Assembly (NCBI RefSeq): GCF_905163445.1
Contig: NC_053200.1
Location: 8,928,001-8,992,000, forward strand
Source: Pararge aegeria
Taxonomy: Eukaryota; Arthropoda; Insecta; Lepidoptera; Nymphalidae
Direction of reading: 5' to 3'
Length of the DNA stretch: 64,000 bases
A program made the translations under genes and the position numbers. Under the pieces are notes generated by a model that was not told the origin of the DNA, made no database searches, and saw nothing but the letters and a program-made list of their open reading frames with translations. Positions 24,590 to 36,625 of the stretch are shown one piece after another (position 1 is the stretch's first letter; every line of letters starts with the position of its first letter).

Positions 24590-24810
24590 TTCATTTTTTT
24601 CAAATAGGTCTACTTTATAAGCACTTTTAAAATCACATTTAAAATCAAGTCAGTCTGTTTGTAGTGACTCTACCACCGGTTTGGAAGACAGATCCAACCG
24701 AGAAGAGTCGGCAAGAAACTCAGCAGATTGCTCTTTTTCAACACCATTTCACAGTATACAATCTTTGGAATTCTACTAATTTGTGAGAGATGAGAGCGGA
24801 GCTAAGAAAA
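24590..24810 (-). repeat. SINE family E (reverse copy)
   Basis: ttcaaataggtctactttat, gtgactctaccaccggtttg, cgagaagagtcggcaagaaa and aattctactaatttgtgaga are the reverse complement of the family E body. Confidence 0.6.
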
Positions 24811-24829
24811 AAGACAGAAACTAACAAAT

Positions 24830-26495
24830 TGGCACATTGACAATATACGTATGGATCCGAAGATGTCGGTTCTGCAAATTTTATATTAAATTACCAAAAT
24901 CGATGAATAAAACTACACGTTGTGTCATTAACTGTACGTCCATGTTTTATGCACTTGTGCAAATCAGCCACATAGTTATACATGAGGAACATGCATTGTC
25001 ACTATGTTGGCTTATGTTAAACAACTTTACTGATAGGCTAATTTCGTGATCGACGAAATAACAAGCACTTTAACGGCACTTTAGTTGTTTAACTCAATGG
25101 AATATTTATAAGTGACAACTGACAAGCTTTTTCAACTTTTCAACAAGTTTAAGTATAACAACCTGAAGTGGTATGCAAACTATAGGTATTTAAAAAGTTT
25201 TGTATAAATAAATGAAGTTATTTTACAAATACTAAATATAGACCAATTCTTAGGTAAGTACCAGATAATGAAAAATACACAACGTACTATGCTTTAACCA
25301 TGGGTCTTTTTCGTATTTTTGAATAATTTGCAATAAACCCATAATTCCAATAACAAACTTACCGATTTTTTTTTTTTAATTCAGCCTGCATTTCAGTGTT
25401 GCACTTCACTCATGAATTAAATAATAATAATAAATTAGTTAACTGCAAACTAACTAGCAAATTATAATAATAAAAACTATAAGTAAAAACTAAAATTACT
25501 AGGCTACCATAACTTCGTAGAAAGCTCGAACTTAGTCATAACTTTACTGAGTGCGTGAAAAAACACAGTGCCGCATTTTCTCTATGACAGCCCGACATGA
25601 ACTGACGGCGGCACGGCTTTCCGATAAAAGGGCTTGGTTTGGTAGTTCCAGAAGTTAACTAGTGGAAAGTAAAAATGCTAGTAAAAGCCCGCTCAATTAT
25701 GATGGTGACTAAGCGTCGGAAACATACCTGATTGAATGTGTTTTAATTTTATGTTATCAATACATTTACGAGTATGTGAGGTAATTCCCTAGGTTGTTAT
25801 CATGTTAATTATAAGTACCTTTCTTATTGGAAGGTTTACAAATTAAATTTATTGGTAGTAGTGTAGGTACCAATTATAAAAGTAGCGTTTCACAAATTAA
25901 GAACTCTTTCCAAACTAGCAAGAAGAAATAACATCACTGTACATTACAATTAATATAATTAAGAGCGTCATATATCAATTCTTATTAGCTGATACCAGCG
26001 ACAAATAAATCCGAGTGGAATTAAGGGTTTCCCATGGATATTTTTAAGGAAAAGTTTAGTAATTACATGCGTTTTCAGAACGCTATGCCTAATCACGTAC
26101 AAAGTTTAACCCCCGATTTTTAAGCTGTGAGACGTGGAGGGGGGCTTACTATAATCGTTTAAAGCAATATTATTTTAAAATATGAGTTTAAATGGCGTAC
26201 GTTGACTTACCTAAAATAGGGTTTATAATTAATATAAAAAAAAACGTCAAGCATATTTAAAATGGAAATGCTTTCGGCGATACAAAACAAAATGTTTTCT
26301 TTACTAATAAATATAGGGTGACCAAGCAGATGGCCCACTTGATTGGAATTGTAAAACAATCGCATATTAACAAAGCAAAACTTCACAGAGCTTGCCATAA
26401 AAAGTGCTACCCTGTTTCCATTAACCCGAGGTTGGAGTTAAGCCATATGTCAATCAAAAATATGTATGTGTAATCACGAGTAGGATGAAATCACA
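24830..26495. other. Intergenic stretch without a supported gene
   Basis: Only short AT-biased frames occur. A weak reverse fragment of repeat C lies at about 26515-26570. Nothing else was recognised. Confidence 0.45.
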
Positions 26496-26642
26496 GTGTT
26501 GGGGACAGAAACAAGCGTGGCCGTAGTACTACCCCGGGTGAGCTTTGTCTCAAAAAGCTCTACTACTACCGAATAGTAAGCCACCAGATACTTTCCGACT
26601 ACTATTGACATTTCGACATTACGCAACAATTATGACAGAATA

Positions 26643-27185
26643 TTGTCATTTCGAAATCATTTCGGCCATAAACGTACAACTTACCATGAGAGGTTTATAC
26701 ACTTTGGGATGCAAAGCTTGCAATTTCGTCGAAAATACTGTCATTTGATCTTCTTATTTAAGCTCATTAATTCTCAAATTGATTCTTCCGTCTTACTCTC
26801 ACTCATTACTATAAATACTCGCGTTAATACTAGATTAAAATATTTGAAACCCTTTGTCCTAAGTGTCTACAAGAACATTACTTCCTTTTACAATCCCATC
26901 GTTCGCATGTGCCGCCTTTATAATGATTTAGTATCAATTAATCGTAATATTGACATTTTTAACAAAAGGATAAATATTTTAAAAAATCTAATTATTAAGC
27001 ACTATTCCACATTACTTTAGGGAAATTATATATATATTATTTTTAAGGGTTTACTCTTTGTTTAATTTAATTTCAAGTTGTGTACACATACGTTGGGTTG
27101 TAGCTTAGAACAAAACTTGTTATTACTTATATTTAGATCTACTTTTAGTTATTACCTATTTTGTGTACCTAATGACTAATAATAA
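26643..27185 (+). mobile_element. Non-LTR retrotransposon 3' end: RT C-terminus plus 3' UTR
   Basis: The frame to 27020 reads LIFLFKLINSQIDSSVLLSL, then an RLKYLKPFVLSVYKN segment and NPIVRMCRLYNDL. This is the usual LINE ORF2 ending (FL-x-K-L-x-N-x-IDSP-x-LL...NSP-x-RM-x-R-x-YN). The following 165 bp match the tail at 6853-7120 closely. It is 5'-truncated and probably inactive. Confidence 0.7.
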
Positions 27186-27656
27186 ACAGAAAAAGCCAAT
27201 AGGTGTCCAAACTATTATCCGATACGGGATCAAACCCAAGACCTCGTGATCCTAATAGACCATAGGCGTACGAGCAAACCGACATCCATAATTAATATCG
27301 TATCGGAAATCTCTGGTATGATTTATTATGTCAATCCCGCGATGACAGATGATCTTCGTCTAGACCGTTCCCTAGGGAGCCTGTGCCGTGGTTATCAATT
27401 CGTTGCGGGTGAACTTAGATCGCCATTAGATATCTAGATGTAAAGGTACCTAACGCATAGCTGTAATAGTCGAGTGGTTTAAGACGATGGTATAGCTACG
27501 ACAAAGATGAATAGCCATGGCTCAAGCCTCTGTCCAAACAGAAATTATTATTAGTAAAGAGACAATTTTTCTGATCTAAAAATCAACTCAATCAAATATT
27601 ACCCAATACGCACTGAAAATTACGGTAAAATATATTTATGTTGTTTATATATTATG

Positions 27657-27701
27657 TTTAATCTAGAACATAAAATACGGTATTTTATGTTCTAGATTAA
27701 A
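27657..27701. repeat. Perfect 22 bp-arm palindrome with 1 nt spacer
   Basis: Positions 27657-27678 are the exact reverse complement of 27680-27701, around a single G. Imperfect pairing continues outward for about 12 bp on each side (ttatatattatg against catataatatat). It is AT-rich and could extrude a cruciform. Confidence 0.85.
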
Positions 27702-27834
27702 AAACATATAATATATCATGTTATACAAAACCATTTTCATCATCAACACTTCACAGTGTATGCATGGAACACAATCTACAAAGTGACGTCCATAACAACA
27801 TAACATGCTAACATATACTCTCAGTCATGCATAC

Positions 27835-27925
27835 ACAAACACACACGTACATACACATACACACACATCCACACACACACTCACAAACACTCATAGGCAC
27901 ACACACACGCACGCACGCAAGTTAC
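27835..27925. repeat. CA-rich microsatellite
   Basis: Interrupted (ca)n and (cacg)n tracts. Confidence 0.8.
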
Positions 27926-27929
27926 TTAT

Positions 27930-30595
27930 TTTAAATACCTAATCGTCAAATCCCGCCATTTGAGTATCGTTATAATGAAACCTCCAAAGTTTTCCTCAAG
28001 AAAAGCTACGTTCTCAATTAATATCTCACATCCCTAGAATAAGACCACACCACAATGAATAGTGATTTTTCTAAGAGAGACCACACAGTAAGCTATTCCA
28101 GCCCACCTCCTACCTATAATCTTACTTCTTAATATGAGATTAAACTCCACAGATGCGATATTAATGGTACTGATGTGGAAATAAAACAATTGAGATCTCT
28201 TTGGTTACGGTACGATTTTATGTGGTGCATTAAACTCTGCCTACGTAATGTTTGTGTATATCGTCTTTGTAGTATCCATTAAAAACAACCCTTTAAGTTA
28301 TCTTTCTAGGTAATACGTCCCATTTTCAATGTTAAGATTTGACGACGTACGTCAAAAAACTACTTTTAAAAAGCAATACCTATACGAAATTCAAATATCA
28401 ATGTCACTTTTTTCGAAGAAATATTTAAATTGATTTCCATATTTGAAAAACAAAAATACGACATCGGAACACATGAATTTGAATTTTGAGATTAAATTTC
28501 GACTATAAAACGCTCTAGGAAAAAATTAAGGAAGTTGTTTTGTGGGTTCCAAAAAAATGTTTCACTTAGTTTATTAGATAAACTCCGTCCGTACGTTTGC
28601 TTTTCGCCATCATCTTCAAGTATTAGATGAGTTGAATATAATATGGAATAGTAAAGTCAACGATCTCATATTCCTGTGAAAATTTCAAGGTTCTCGATAA
28701 AATCAATTAAAAGATATATTTTTGCAAATTATATTTCATACTAAAACTCAATGGTGCATTACCATAACCTACTCGGTAACGTCCCGATGACTTTCCATCT
28801 TGAAAAATATCCATCTAGCGCAAGCAACGAGAAAAATTCTAAAACCTATAATTTCAATATCCATCAAAAAATTATAGCCAAAGAGAAATCAAAAGTTTGA
28901 AGTACTTATGTTTAATAGAGTGGTGTAAAAGCCGTAATATGAAAAAGCTCGATACGCAAACCTTATTTATAATAAAAAAAACATTTCTGAAGTTTGTACA
29001 ATGAAACATATCTCTTATTATTCTTTTTTATATATTATACATATATTGTTCTTCAAACGTCCGTCGAGTCGTTAGGTATGTTCAGTCGAATTATTTAAGA
29101 TCTACTTAATACTTTTATTGGTCTTGAAATAAATCATAAATTTGATTTACTAATCAGAAGCGAAGACTAACGATTGCTTTTGATTTAGTGGCCCTATTAT
29201 TTAAAATTACTTAAAGATTTCAGTTTTCCTTATTAAATAAAACGAGCGTGACGATGGATGCGCATACGATGCTATAAATCAGAATCAATAATCGAGATAA
29301 TCGACCATAATCGATACACGATGCGGATGCCGACCAATATTCGTTTTATAATAATCGCGTAGGGAACTCTCATGGTCTTAGAATACATTATGTATGGATA
29401 AAAATCCACTACAAAATTATTTATTTTGCGCTTAAGTTTTCACCTAAATAATATTACACCTTGTATTTTGTTCTGCTCTCGAATTAGTCGTTTTGGACCT
29501 ATTTTAAATTAGGTTCAGCAGGGGAAGGTCTATCTTTTATTAGTAAGGCTCCTAAATTTAAATCAAATAGGTTCAGACATAGTGGCGTGTTGAAGTAACT
29601 AACAGAATTTCACATCCATACTTTCATTATAAATACGAGAGTTCGTTTTTTAATTTAATGCCCATGTTTGGCTCCACTAACCGACCTTGATAAAATTTGG
29701 CATAGAGTAAGCTCGCATCCTAGAGATATACATAAGATATTTGTATCGCAGAAAGACTATTTCTGTATGGGTGAAAATACTTTGTTGCGACTTAATATAA
29801 AACCGATCTTTTGCGTAAAATTTTGTATACATGGAACAATGTTTTTTTTAAGACATTATATATCTTGGGCAGACTTTTTAATATACGAATGCAGCGGAAT
29901 TTATCAATTTAAAAAATATGAAACTAACGTATACGAAATCACGGGTAGCAAATTCTTTAAGTATAATATTTGTCAGTAGCTACACCTCTTCCCCCTTATT
30001 ATTAAACGTGGTTAAAACGTTGGAATAGTAACGCAGGGTTTGCTAAAAAGGTTTGCTAAACATTTGAAAGGTGCTGCCAGTTGAAGTGCGAAGCAACACT
30101 TAATAACTCGAAGCTTTGCCACTTGCTTAGCATTCGTTTGATAAACTTCAAAGCACGGTAACTTTTTAAATATATCATGACTAAAAGCGAAGGATCACTT
30201 AATCTATGATCTAACTGACCCTTAGTTATCGGTGCTATGTTGACAAATGGGCAAGCCTCGGTAAGGGCCGTGAGGGGCTTAGAAAATAATAACTTAGATC
30301 CCTTATTAATTTGGAGGCTGGCCGCCACTCCTGGCCGGCGCTTTTAAAGTTGTGTATGTCGCTTTTTGTCTAATAACTGTAGCGACGTTCTCGTTTAAAA
30401 CTGTTCGGTTTATCATTTCAAATATCGATCTAATTGAATGATAGGTTGTAACCAATCCTATATTTTAAATAATTGAGAAATTATAATTTAACACTATTTG
30501 AGTCTTATTTTCAAAAGCGTTTTAATGTGATAAGGTAAGTCCTATACTTAGTCTTTTTTTTAAACTAGATATCAATTTATTTGAATAATTTTTAT
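27930..30595. other. Intergenic stretch without a supported gene
   Basis: The 103-codon frame at 29668-29979 begins inside a repeat-like block (ctaaccgaccttgataaaat, ttggcatagagtaagc) and shows no domain. No exon chain was recognised. Confidence 0.45.
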
Positions 30596-30599
30596 CAAC

Positions 30600-30830
30600 T
30601 CATGACGCGGACGGGCCCATTACAACGCACGGGTCTTTTCTTGAAATTTCACCAAGCTCGTCAATTGTGGATTGGTAGACATCATCATCATTGAAGAATA
30701 TTATGGAGAACTCTCAGGCATATTTAAGGGTTCCCTCACGAAGTTAACACCGTTAAAGCAAGTGATACCTACTTACCTAACTTAAAACGCACCCAAGTCT
30801 AAAAGTTAAAGGTCCAAACCGGTTAAGTTC
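30600..30830 (-). repeat. SINE family A, decayed (reverse copy)
   Basis: acgcacgggtcttttcttg, tggattggtagac, tatggagaactctcaggcat, ccctcacgaagttaacaccg and aagcaagtgatac. Confidence 0.6.
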
Positions 30831-31354
30831 CGCACGTTCGCTTCGCTCGGGGGATGCCTAAAGTCCCTCATAACAGTTATCGGGATATCACAACGACTGG
30901 AACGGAAGACATTGGCATACATTGTATTAGCCTCTTGTTAAACAATGTAATACTAAAATCACAATCATCAGTGAGTTCTTACATGGTTCTAGTTTACTAG
31001 GTTTCTTACCAGGGCATTTTTGTTCGAAGTTTTTTGTTACTTGTAGCGACATCTAGTGCTGAGTAGCATATGGCAAAAATTTTATAAAAGCAATCACAGA
31101 TGGACACACTGCGATGTCAAAAAAAAATGTAGGTATAGGTACCTACACAATATGCCAAAATACCAAGTTCCACGGATATATCCTTAAAAATAAAAGACGA
31201 GGATACCCGATACTCGATTCAAAAACTGAAAGGCACGTGTTTCTGATTTTATAACTCGATCAAAAATCCAAATTTGTACCTTGTGCCGTTTGGGCAAGCC
31301 TTTTTTAGCTATAGATAGATAGATATACATAGAAAGGAGAAGATAGAAAGAATT

Positions 31355-31785
31355 TAACGGTGATAGCCTAGTAGCCTAGTTATTAGGACATCGGCTTCAC
31401 TTTAGTACGGTTGTGAGTTATGTGCTTTTCAAGAACCAAAATCCACTTGCTTTAATGGTGAAAACATCGTATGAAACCCTCGCATGTTCGATAATTCTCC
31501 ATAATAATATTCTGAAAGGCGTGTGAAGTCTACTATCTACCAAGCCACACTTTGCCAGGGGCCACCAACCTACGGCCGGGTACGTATGGCCTTTACTCTT
31601 ACCATTCTGGGAAACGACCTTTGCCTGGTAGTGGGCCGGTAATGGGTTGATAAGAAGAACTGAGGAACCTGCATTTCTGAGAGTTCCCGATAATGTCCTT
31701 AAATTCCTCACTTGGCTAGCGATTAGTACGTAAAAACCCTTCTCAATCTGAAAGGAGCCCTGCCGGTACTGGATTGATAATGACG
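31355..31785 (+). repeat. Two overlapping SINE family A pieces, same strand
   Basis: The first head is cggtgatagcctagtagcct, with tccacttgctttaatggtga, aaacatcgtatgaaaccctc and aggcgtgtgaagtctactat. A second middle-to-tail piece follows: gaggaacctgcatttctgag, agttcccgataatg, acccttctcaatctgaaagg and ggattgataatga. Confidence 0.6.
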
Positions 31786-32059
31786 TTGCGATCAATCTAG
31801 ACACACACTAATACAACCGTATAAAATTAGTAAGCTATTTTAAGTCATATTTGTATAACAAGATTACGGAAATATGGTTAGGGTAAGGGTAAACTTTACT
31901 CCAAATCATAATCACTTCTCAAAATCGAGTTAAAGCAAGTTATATTTTAATTTCTTAAAACCGCATATGACTTAGCGAAGTTACAGGTGCGTGCATATCG
32001 TACAGGAAAGCACAAGCAACAAGCGATTGACGGTACATCTTTGACCATATTCCAATGAC

Positions 32060-32410
32060 CCTTGTATAAGCAACGTGTAACGGAATTACGAATTGCTGTT
32101 GAAGGATGCATAATTATATTTCATAAGGAATCACCCTGTAAAAATATTAAATCAAAAGAAGCATAATTATTTTTTCATACAAACTAATTCAAAACATTCT
32201 CAGTATTTACTTATGACAAACCTATTGAAGATAAAAGACCGACACGTGCATAGTACCTACGCTGCGCGACGCGTACCTAGTAAAGTGAGTCACTTGATTA
32301 AATTTTTGCATGTGGTGTTACGTTTGTATCTAATTTCTTTCAGTAAAAACTATGGCAATGGTTAAGTCAAAAACTATTAGCGCTTTTGTTTCACAGATAA
32401 GTCTCAAAGG
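32060..32410. repeat. Upstream copy of a direct duplication flanking the cytochrome b561 gene
   Basis: It shares, in order, blocks with 38000-38360: acgtgtaac, ttgaagg-tgcataa, atttcataagg, aaaaatattaaatcaaaaga then agcat, gaagataaaagaccga, acgtgcatagtacct, and a gc-gcga-gcgtac hairpin motif, ending in ttttgtttcacagataa. This copy ends about 310 bp before the b561 start codon, so it may contain promoter sequence. Confidence 0.65.
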
Positions 32411-32723
32411 CACTAAAATAAAAGCAGTATAAAAAAACTTTAGTAATTTTTTCTAGCGATGCCCAATGTAAGATAAACATAATCTACCTCATCTTATATT
32501 ATCAAAGGATTACGCAAGATTGTAATCTCAAAAGTGTCAATCCCGTGACGATAGTCGAACTAACAATCGTTTTTTCTCGTGCTATCAATACGAGATACAT
32601 TATCTTACAAAATTCCTGATGTTTTAGTATGTAGTTTGATAGTTCTCGGATACCTAGTGCGAAGGCATTCTAGTGTTCTTTTGAATACTAAAATAAAAAA
32701 GTTTGTTTCGGTTAGAAAACAAA

Positions 32724-35457
32724 ATGGATAGGCCCAGTGGTAGTAGGCAATCTATCGAAAACGTGGAAGTGTTCGAAGTTCGCGAGCACGTCCCTTACCA
32801 AGTTGAGGTGACTAAAGCTCCTGGTGCATACGATGAAGAGAGCAATGACACGTATAACTCCTCTTGGGGCTCGGCGTGGGCAGCTATATGCCAACTGATC
32901 AACTTACTCCATCATATGCAAATTGCTATTGTGGTGTTTTGTTTGTGGCACTTTGCGTTGACTTCCCAACCTAATGGAAACGTCACTAACTTGCAGCTTC
33001 ACATCGTGTTTGCGGGGACTGGCGTATGTATACATATAATCATTATTGGCTTACCTCAGGGCCCCGTGCCCACAATGAAAAGGGGGTTAAGGCCGCAGTC
33101 CACCACGCTGGCCCAGTGTGGATTGGAACTCCACACGCCCTCCATCTCAGACATGCAGGTTTTCTCACGATGTTTTCCTACACCGTCGAAGCTAGTGATA
33201 TTTTAATAACTTAAAACACACTTTACACCGAAAAGTTAGAGGTGCGTGCTGGGATTCGAAATAAGCCCCCCGAAAGGGAAGTCGAAGTCCTACTCCTTGG
33301 GCTATCACTGCTTCGTATTCATATATCTTCATCTAGATATACATCAAAGCAAACGCCAATGGAGCTAACTCTAACTTGCTATTAGTTGGGAAGTATTAGC
33401 AATAGAAGATTCTAGGGTGATACAGTGCCAAAACATAGGTCATTAGTAGTAGAGGTTTTTGGGACTGAGCTCGTCCGAGTAACAACTACCTTATTATTTC
33501 TTATTTGTGCCGCCAAGCAGCATTGCGGTCGGAAGGGCGTAGTTGCCGGTGTAATTTAAGGCATATATATGAGGCTAGAACACCGACGCTCAGGTTGGTG
33601 GACACAGGGCGGTACTTAATAGGATGCCTTGCGAAGTTCCACTCGGTTTACACATAGGCAATGGTTTTCCACCAACTATCAGATAGGCAATCTTCCTCAG
33701 CTTGATGGTTTCTATAAAAAAGGTCACTGTCAGGTTTTTCATCTCAGCTCTGATCTTGACATAGTAGTTTATTTAATTTATGAATAGTTGTCGGTTATGG
33801 TAAGATAAGTTGTAACGGATATTACTAAGTCAAAAGCAATCCGATGTAACCACTGCACCTTTCGTAAAGTCTACGTTCAATTACGATAATCTCATTCCAT
33901 TCTAACTCCTTTACAACATTCAGGGTATAAAAAATTATTTGTGTTTTTTCCAGTACCAACTATTTCTAGTAGAATCAATAATGACTCTACATAGATATAA
34001 CTCTTGGTCATTCCAACTCAGCAAAGACAGCAAAAGGGTCATACACGGATGCCTTCAAGTCGCTGGATCGCTGTTCGTAATCGGTGGAACCTTCCTTGCA
34101 TTGTCAGAAGTGGGCATGCAGATCGACACAGCCCATGGGATATGCGGTGAGTTACTCTGACTCTTATCAAGGAAATTGCAAAACACGTTCGATATCGCGA
34201 GTGACAAGATAAATTCAGTAGGTATCAAAATTATTGAGTGTTCCAATTCTTACTTGAGATAAACACATATTTGTTATACCAAATAACTTCCATGTTACTG
34301 AAAATTTTGCAAACTATGATTCATCTTGCAATCGAATTAAAAGTTCGTAGTAATGTGCAAAACTTTGCTAACACAGTTGAATCTACGTCTACTACGTAGT
34401 AATATTTTAAGCAGCCAGCTTCGCTCTCATCTCCCACAAGATAGAAAAATGATTGTAAATGTTGATATTGGAAAAGAGTAACTACTGAGTTTCTTGACGG
34501 CTCTTCTCGCTAGAATCAGCTTTTACAACCGGCAGTAGAGTCACGAGTCACACAAACAAACATACTTGACGTTTCACATGTGCTAATAAAGTAGGCCTAC
34601 TTGAAATAAATGAATTTTGAATTTGAATGATTGCTCTAACCAGGCTGATTTTAAAATAGTTTTAAATGACAATGTGAGATAGTGATAACAAAAAGAACAC
34701 CCGGCTAAGTTTGCTGTGGGCTTATTTTAGACCAGAGCGCGTTTGGAACCCTCGTAGATTCAGTTTTAAGATTACGAATGTAGTTATCGTCATCGTCTCA
34801 ATACTATGTAGACGTCTATTTGAGTAACCAACGCATCATAAGCGCCATCTTTGGGACTATTTGAATAAAGAAATATTTGACATTGACTTTGACTTTAATA
34901 ACCTTCCTAATGCTTGATTATTTCCTAATATTTGATTCATATTGTTTGACTTTAGGTTTAAGTTGGCGAATGTAGTCATCTATATCCCTTTCCAATTACA
35001 TAAACATATATGTATGAACGTATATGCTATAACGCTTCATAAGAGCCTTGTGTAGGCCTACTATATGAATAAAGAATTTTTTTAATTTGAATTTATCTAC
35101 CTTAAATTAGGTATCATTAAACAACTTAATCATAATCCCTTGTAAATTTACATTTCAGGTGTAATCGCCTTAAGTTTCACCATCATAAGTTTTATATCGG
35201 GCATCATAGCATTATTCTCTTCAAAAGTGCGCTTGCAAATCAAGAGTGGGCCTGTGAAAATATTCCATATAGCTGTCGGTATGTTCGCGGTCTCCATGGG
35301 TCTCATCACAATGGCGATGGGATTCAACATGGAGTACTATAGCGCCACGCATGGCGGTCTTTCAACAGCACTTATGGCTTTTGTTGTTATGATTCTAGTT
35401 TATATCCTTATTCAACCTGTTATCGATTTAATATCAACTACCCGAAAAGCTCTGTGA
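32724..35457 (+). CDS. CYB561D2: Cytochrome b561 domain-containing transmembrane reductase, CYB561D2-like
   Basis: Coding exons are 32724-33023, 33954-34146 and 35159-35457 (263 aa). All introns are GT..AG and the phases agree. Proteins of this family move electrons across an internal membrane, from cytosolic ascorbate to acceptors such as ferric ions, using two b haems. The translation has an acidic N-terminus of about 50 residues and then about six hydrophobic segments. Four histidines sit in the expected haem positions: H93 (LQLHIVFAGTGY), H131 (KRVIHGCLQ), H161 (DTAHGICG) and H201 (VKIFHIAVG). The length is slightly above the usual 220-230, owing to the longer N-terminal tail. The ATG at 32724 follows aaaca and is the first methionine in the frame. 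Introns 1 and 2 are packed with SINEs. Subfamily assignment is by motif only; another b561 paralogue is possible. Confidence 0.9.
33057..33316 (-). repeat. SINE family A in b561 intron 1 (reverse copy)
   Basis: cagggccccgtgcccacaat, tccaccacgctggcccagtg, tctcacgatgttttcctaca, gattcgaaataagccccccg and gggctatcactgcttc. The frame that continues past the exon 1 donor runs into this element. Confidence 0.75.
33450..33700 (+). repeat. Repeat family C in b561 intron 1
   Basis: gactgagctcgtccgagtaa, tgccgccaagcagcattgcg, ttgccggtgtaatttaaggc, ggtggacacagggcggtac and cacataggcaatggttttcc. Confidence 0.65.
34405..34628 (+). repeat. SINE family E in b561 intron 2
   Basis: catctcccacaagatagaaa, ttcttgacggctcttctcgc and taggcctacttgaaataaat. 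The tail carries AATAAA at 34605-34610 in the sense of the gene. Confidence 0.7.
34686..34905 (+). repeat. SINE family D in b561 intron 2
   Basis: aaaaagaacacccggctaag, gcgtttggaaccctcgtaga, acgaatgtagttatcgtcat and ataagcgccatctttgggac. The tail carries AATAAA at 34864-34869 and then the simple repeat ttgacattgactttgacttt. Confidence 0.7.
34960..35085 (+). repeat. Decayed SINE family D-like tail in b561 intron 2
   Basis: ggcgaatgtagtcatctata, ttcataagagccttg and tatgaataaagaatttttt. AATAAA lies at 35068-35073, 86 bp before exon 3. Confidence 0.5.
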
Positions 35458-35609
35458 CTACATAATGTAGCTGGCTCTACCGGTGGAGACAGTAATGCTT
35501 AATTGATTAATTTTGTAGTTAAGTTATTTGTTCTGTTGTATCTTATAACCAATCCGCAATTTTCACTTTTGACAACCCTAACTATTTTTTTTTTTGGTAT
35601 CTTTAATAT

Positions 35610-35615
35610 AATAAA
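35610..35615 (+). terminator. Possible poly(A) signal of the b561 gene
   Basis: AATAAA lies 153 bp after the stop codon. A second AATAAA at 35789-35794, if used, would place the hairpin at 35675-35752 inside the 3' UTR. Confidence 0.45.
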
Positions 35616-35674
35616 AGACCATAATATAATAAGAAGAGTCCATTCGCTATGACATCGGAAACTAATAACATCGG

Positions 35675-35752
35675 AAATTGACGTCACAACATTTCTTGCG
35701 CGTCCTTGCGCAGTTTGGCAAGGAGGCGCAAGAAATGTTGTGACGTCAATTT
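35675..35752. repeat. Near-perfect 35 bp hairpin containing two TGACGTCA sites
   Basis: Arm 35675-35709 pairs with 35718-35752 at 34 of 35 positions around an 8 nt loop (gcagtttg). Each arm holds TGACGTCA, the consensus CRE bound by CREB/ATF bZIP proteins, and the block acaacatttcttgcgc or its complement. It lies about 220 bp downstream of the b561 stop codon. It could be a foldback element, an RNA hairpin in the 3' UTR or a regulatory site. Confidence 0.85.
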
Positions 35753-36439
35753 TGTGACTTCTTCATATAGGGTCTTTCGATTGAATGTAATAAACATAGA
35801 CTAAGGAATTGTCTAATGATTAATGATTATTGATAAAGGATTGTCTAATGTGCGTTCGCCAGTTGAGTGTCACGTCAACCTGAGGAATGTGCTAGTAGTT
35901 GTGACCCTTTTTTCTATGGGGTAATCATCATGGCTACCTACTACTTACCTACCTACCATGGGAAGGCGATGCAATGAGTTAAACACGTGGGGATCACTTC
36001 TCACAAATTATTAATAGTGGACAGTTAGTCGATTTATAAGCATTAATAATAATATAAATATTTAATATTATAAATATAAAGTGTTCCTCAAAGAAATCAT
36101 CGGAAACTAAACTTAATGGCTTTCAGGTGCATGTTAGGAACGGTCTTAGGATACTTTTTATCCCGCAGAAGGATAGGATCTTACTGAACACAAAAATATA
36201 TCTCTACCTGTGGATAGGTTTTTCGTAGCTTCTACCAAGATCTTGCCACGTAACTCATTATGTATTCATTTTTGTATTATCATAGTTCATGAGTATTGTA
36301 AGAGATGGCGCTAATTAGTTTATCCGTCGAATTAGTGAAAAAAAATTAATGACTTATATAATTTATATTGACAATATTATACAATATCATTGACAATATT
36401 CTGATTATGGTCAACAAGCTAATGCCTGCGTTTTTCGTC

Positions 36440-36625
36440 CGCGATTACCTACTAAAGTTTCTTGAAAAATCCGTGGTAACCGTTTGGTTTCCTAGGATAA
36501 AAAGCAGCCTATCTTACTCTCCGTTCTGTCAACTAACCTAATTCGAAACCTCATACCAAATATCAAAGTTGCTTGGTAACTTAGTTAGAACGTGAAGGAA
36601 AGACCAACAAACAAGTTTGATGCCT
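36440..36625 (+). repeat. Repeat family F fragment
   Basis: gttttcgtccg-like head, ccgtggtaaccgtttggttt, cctaggataaaaagcagcct, atcttactctccgttctgtc and gtgaaggaaagaccaacaaa. Confidence 0.55.

Noticed and set aside
29668..29979. 103-codon plus-strand frame
   Set aside because: It begins in repeat-like sequence, is AT-driven and has no domain.
31418..31804. 128-codon minus-strand frame
   Set aside because: It lies across two SINE family A pieces read backwards.
32703..33206. Longer frame through b561 exon 1 into intron 1
   Set aside because: It begins at a TTG before the true ATG at 32724 and runs past the donor at 33024 into a reversed SINE. The spliced form restores the family sequence.
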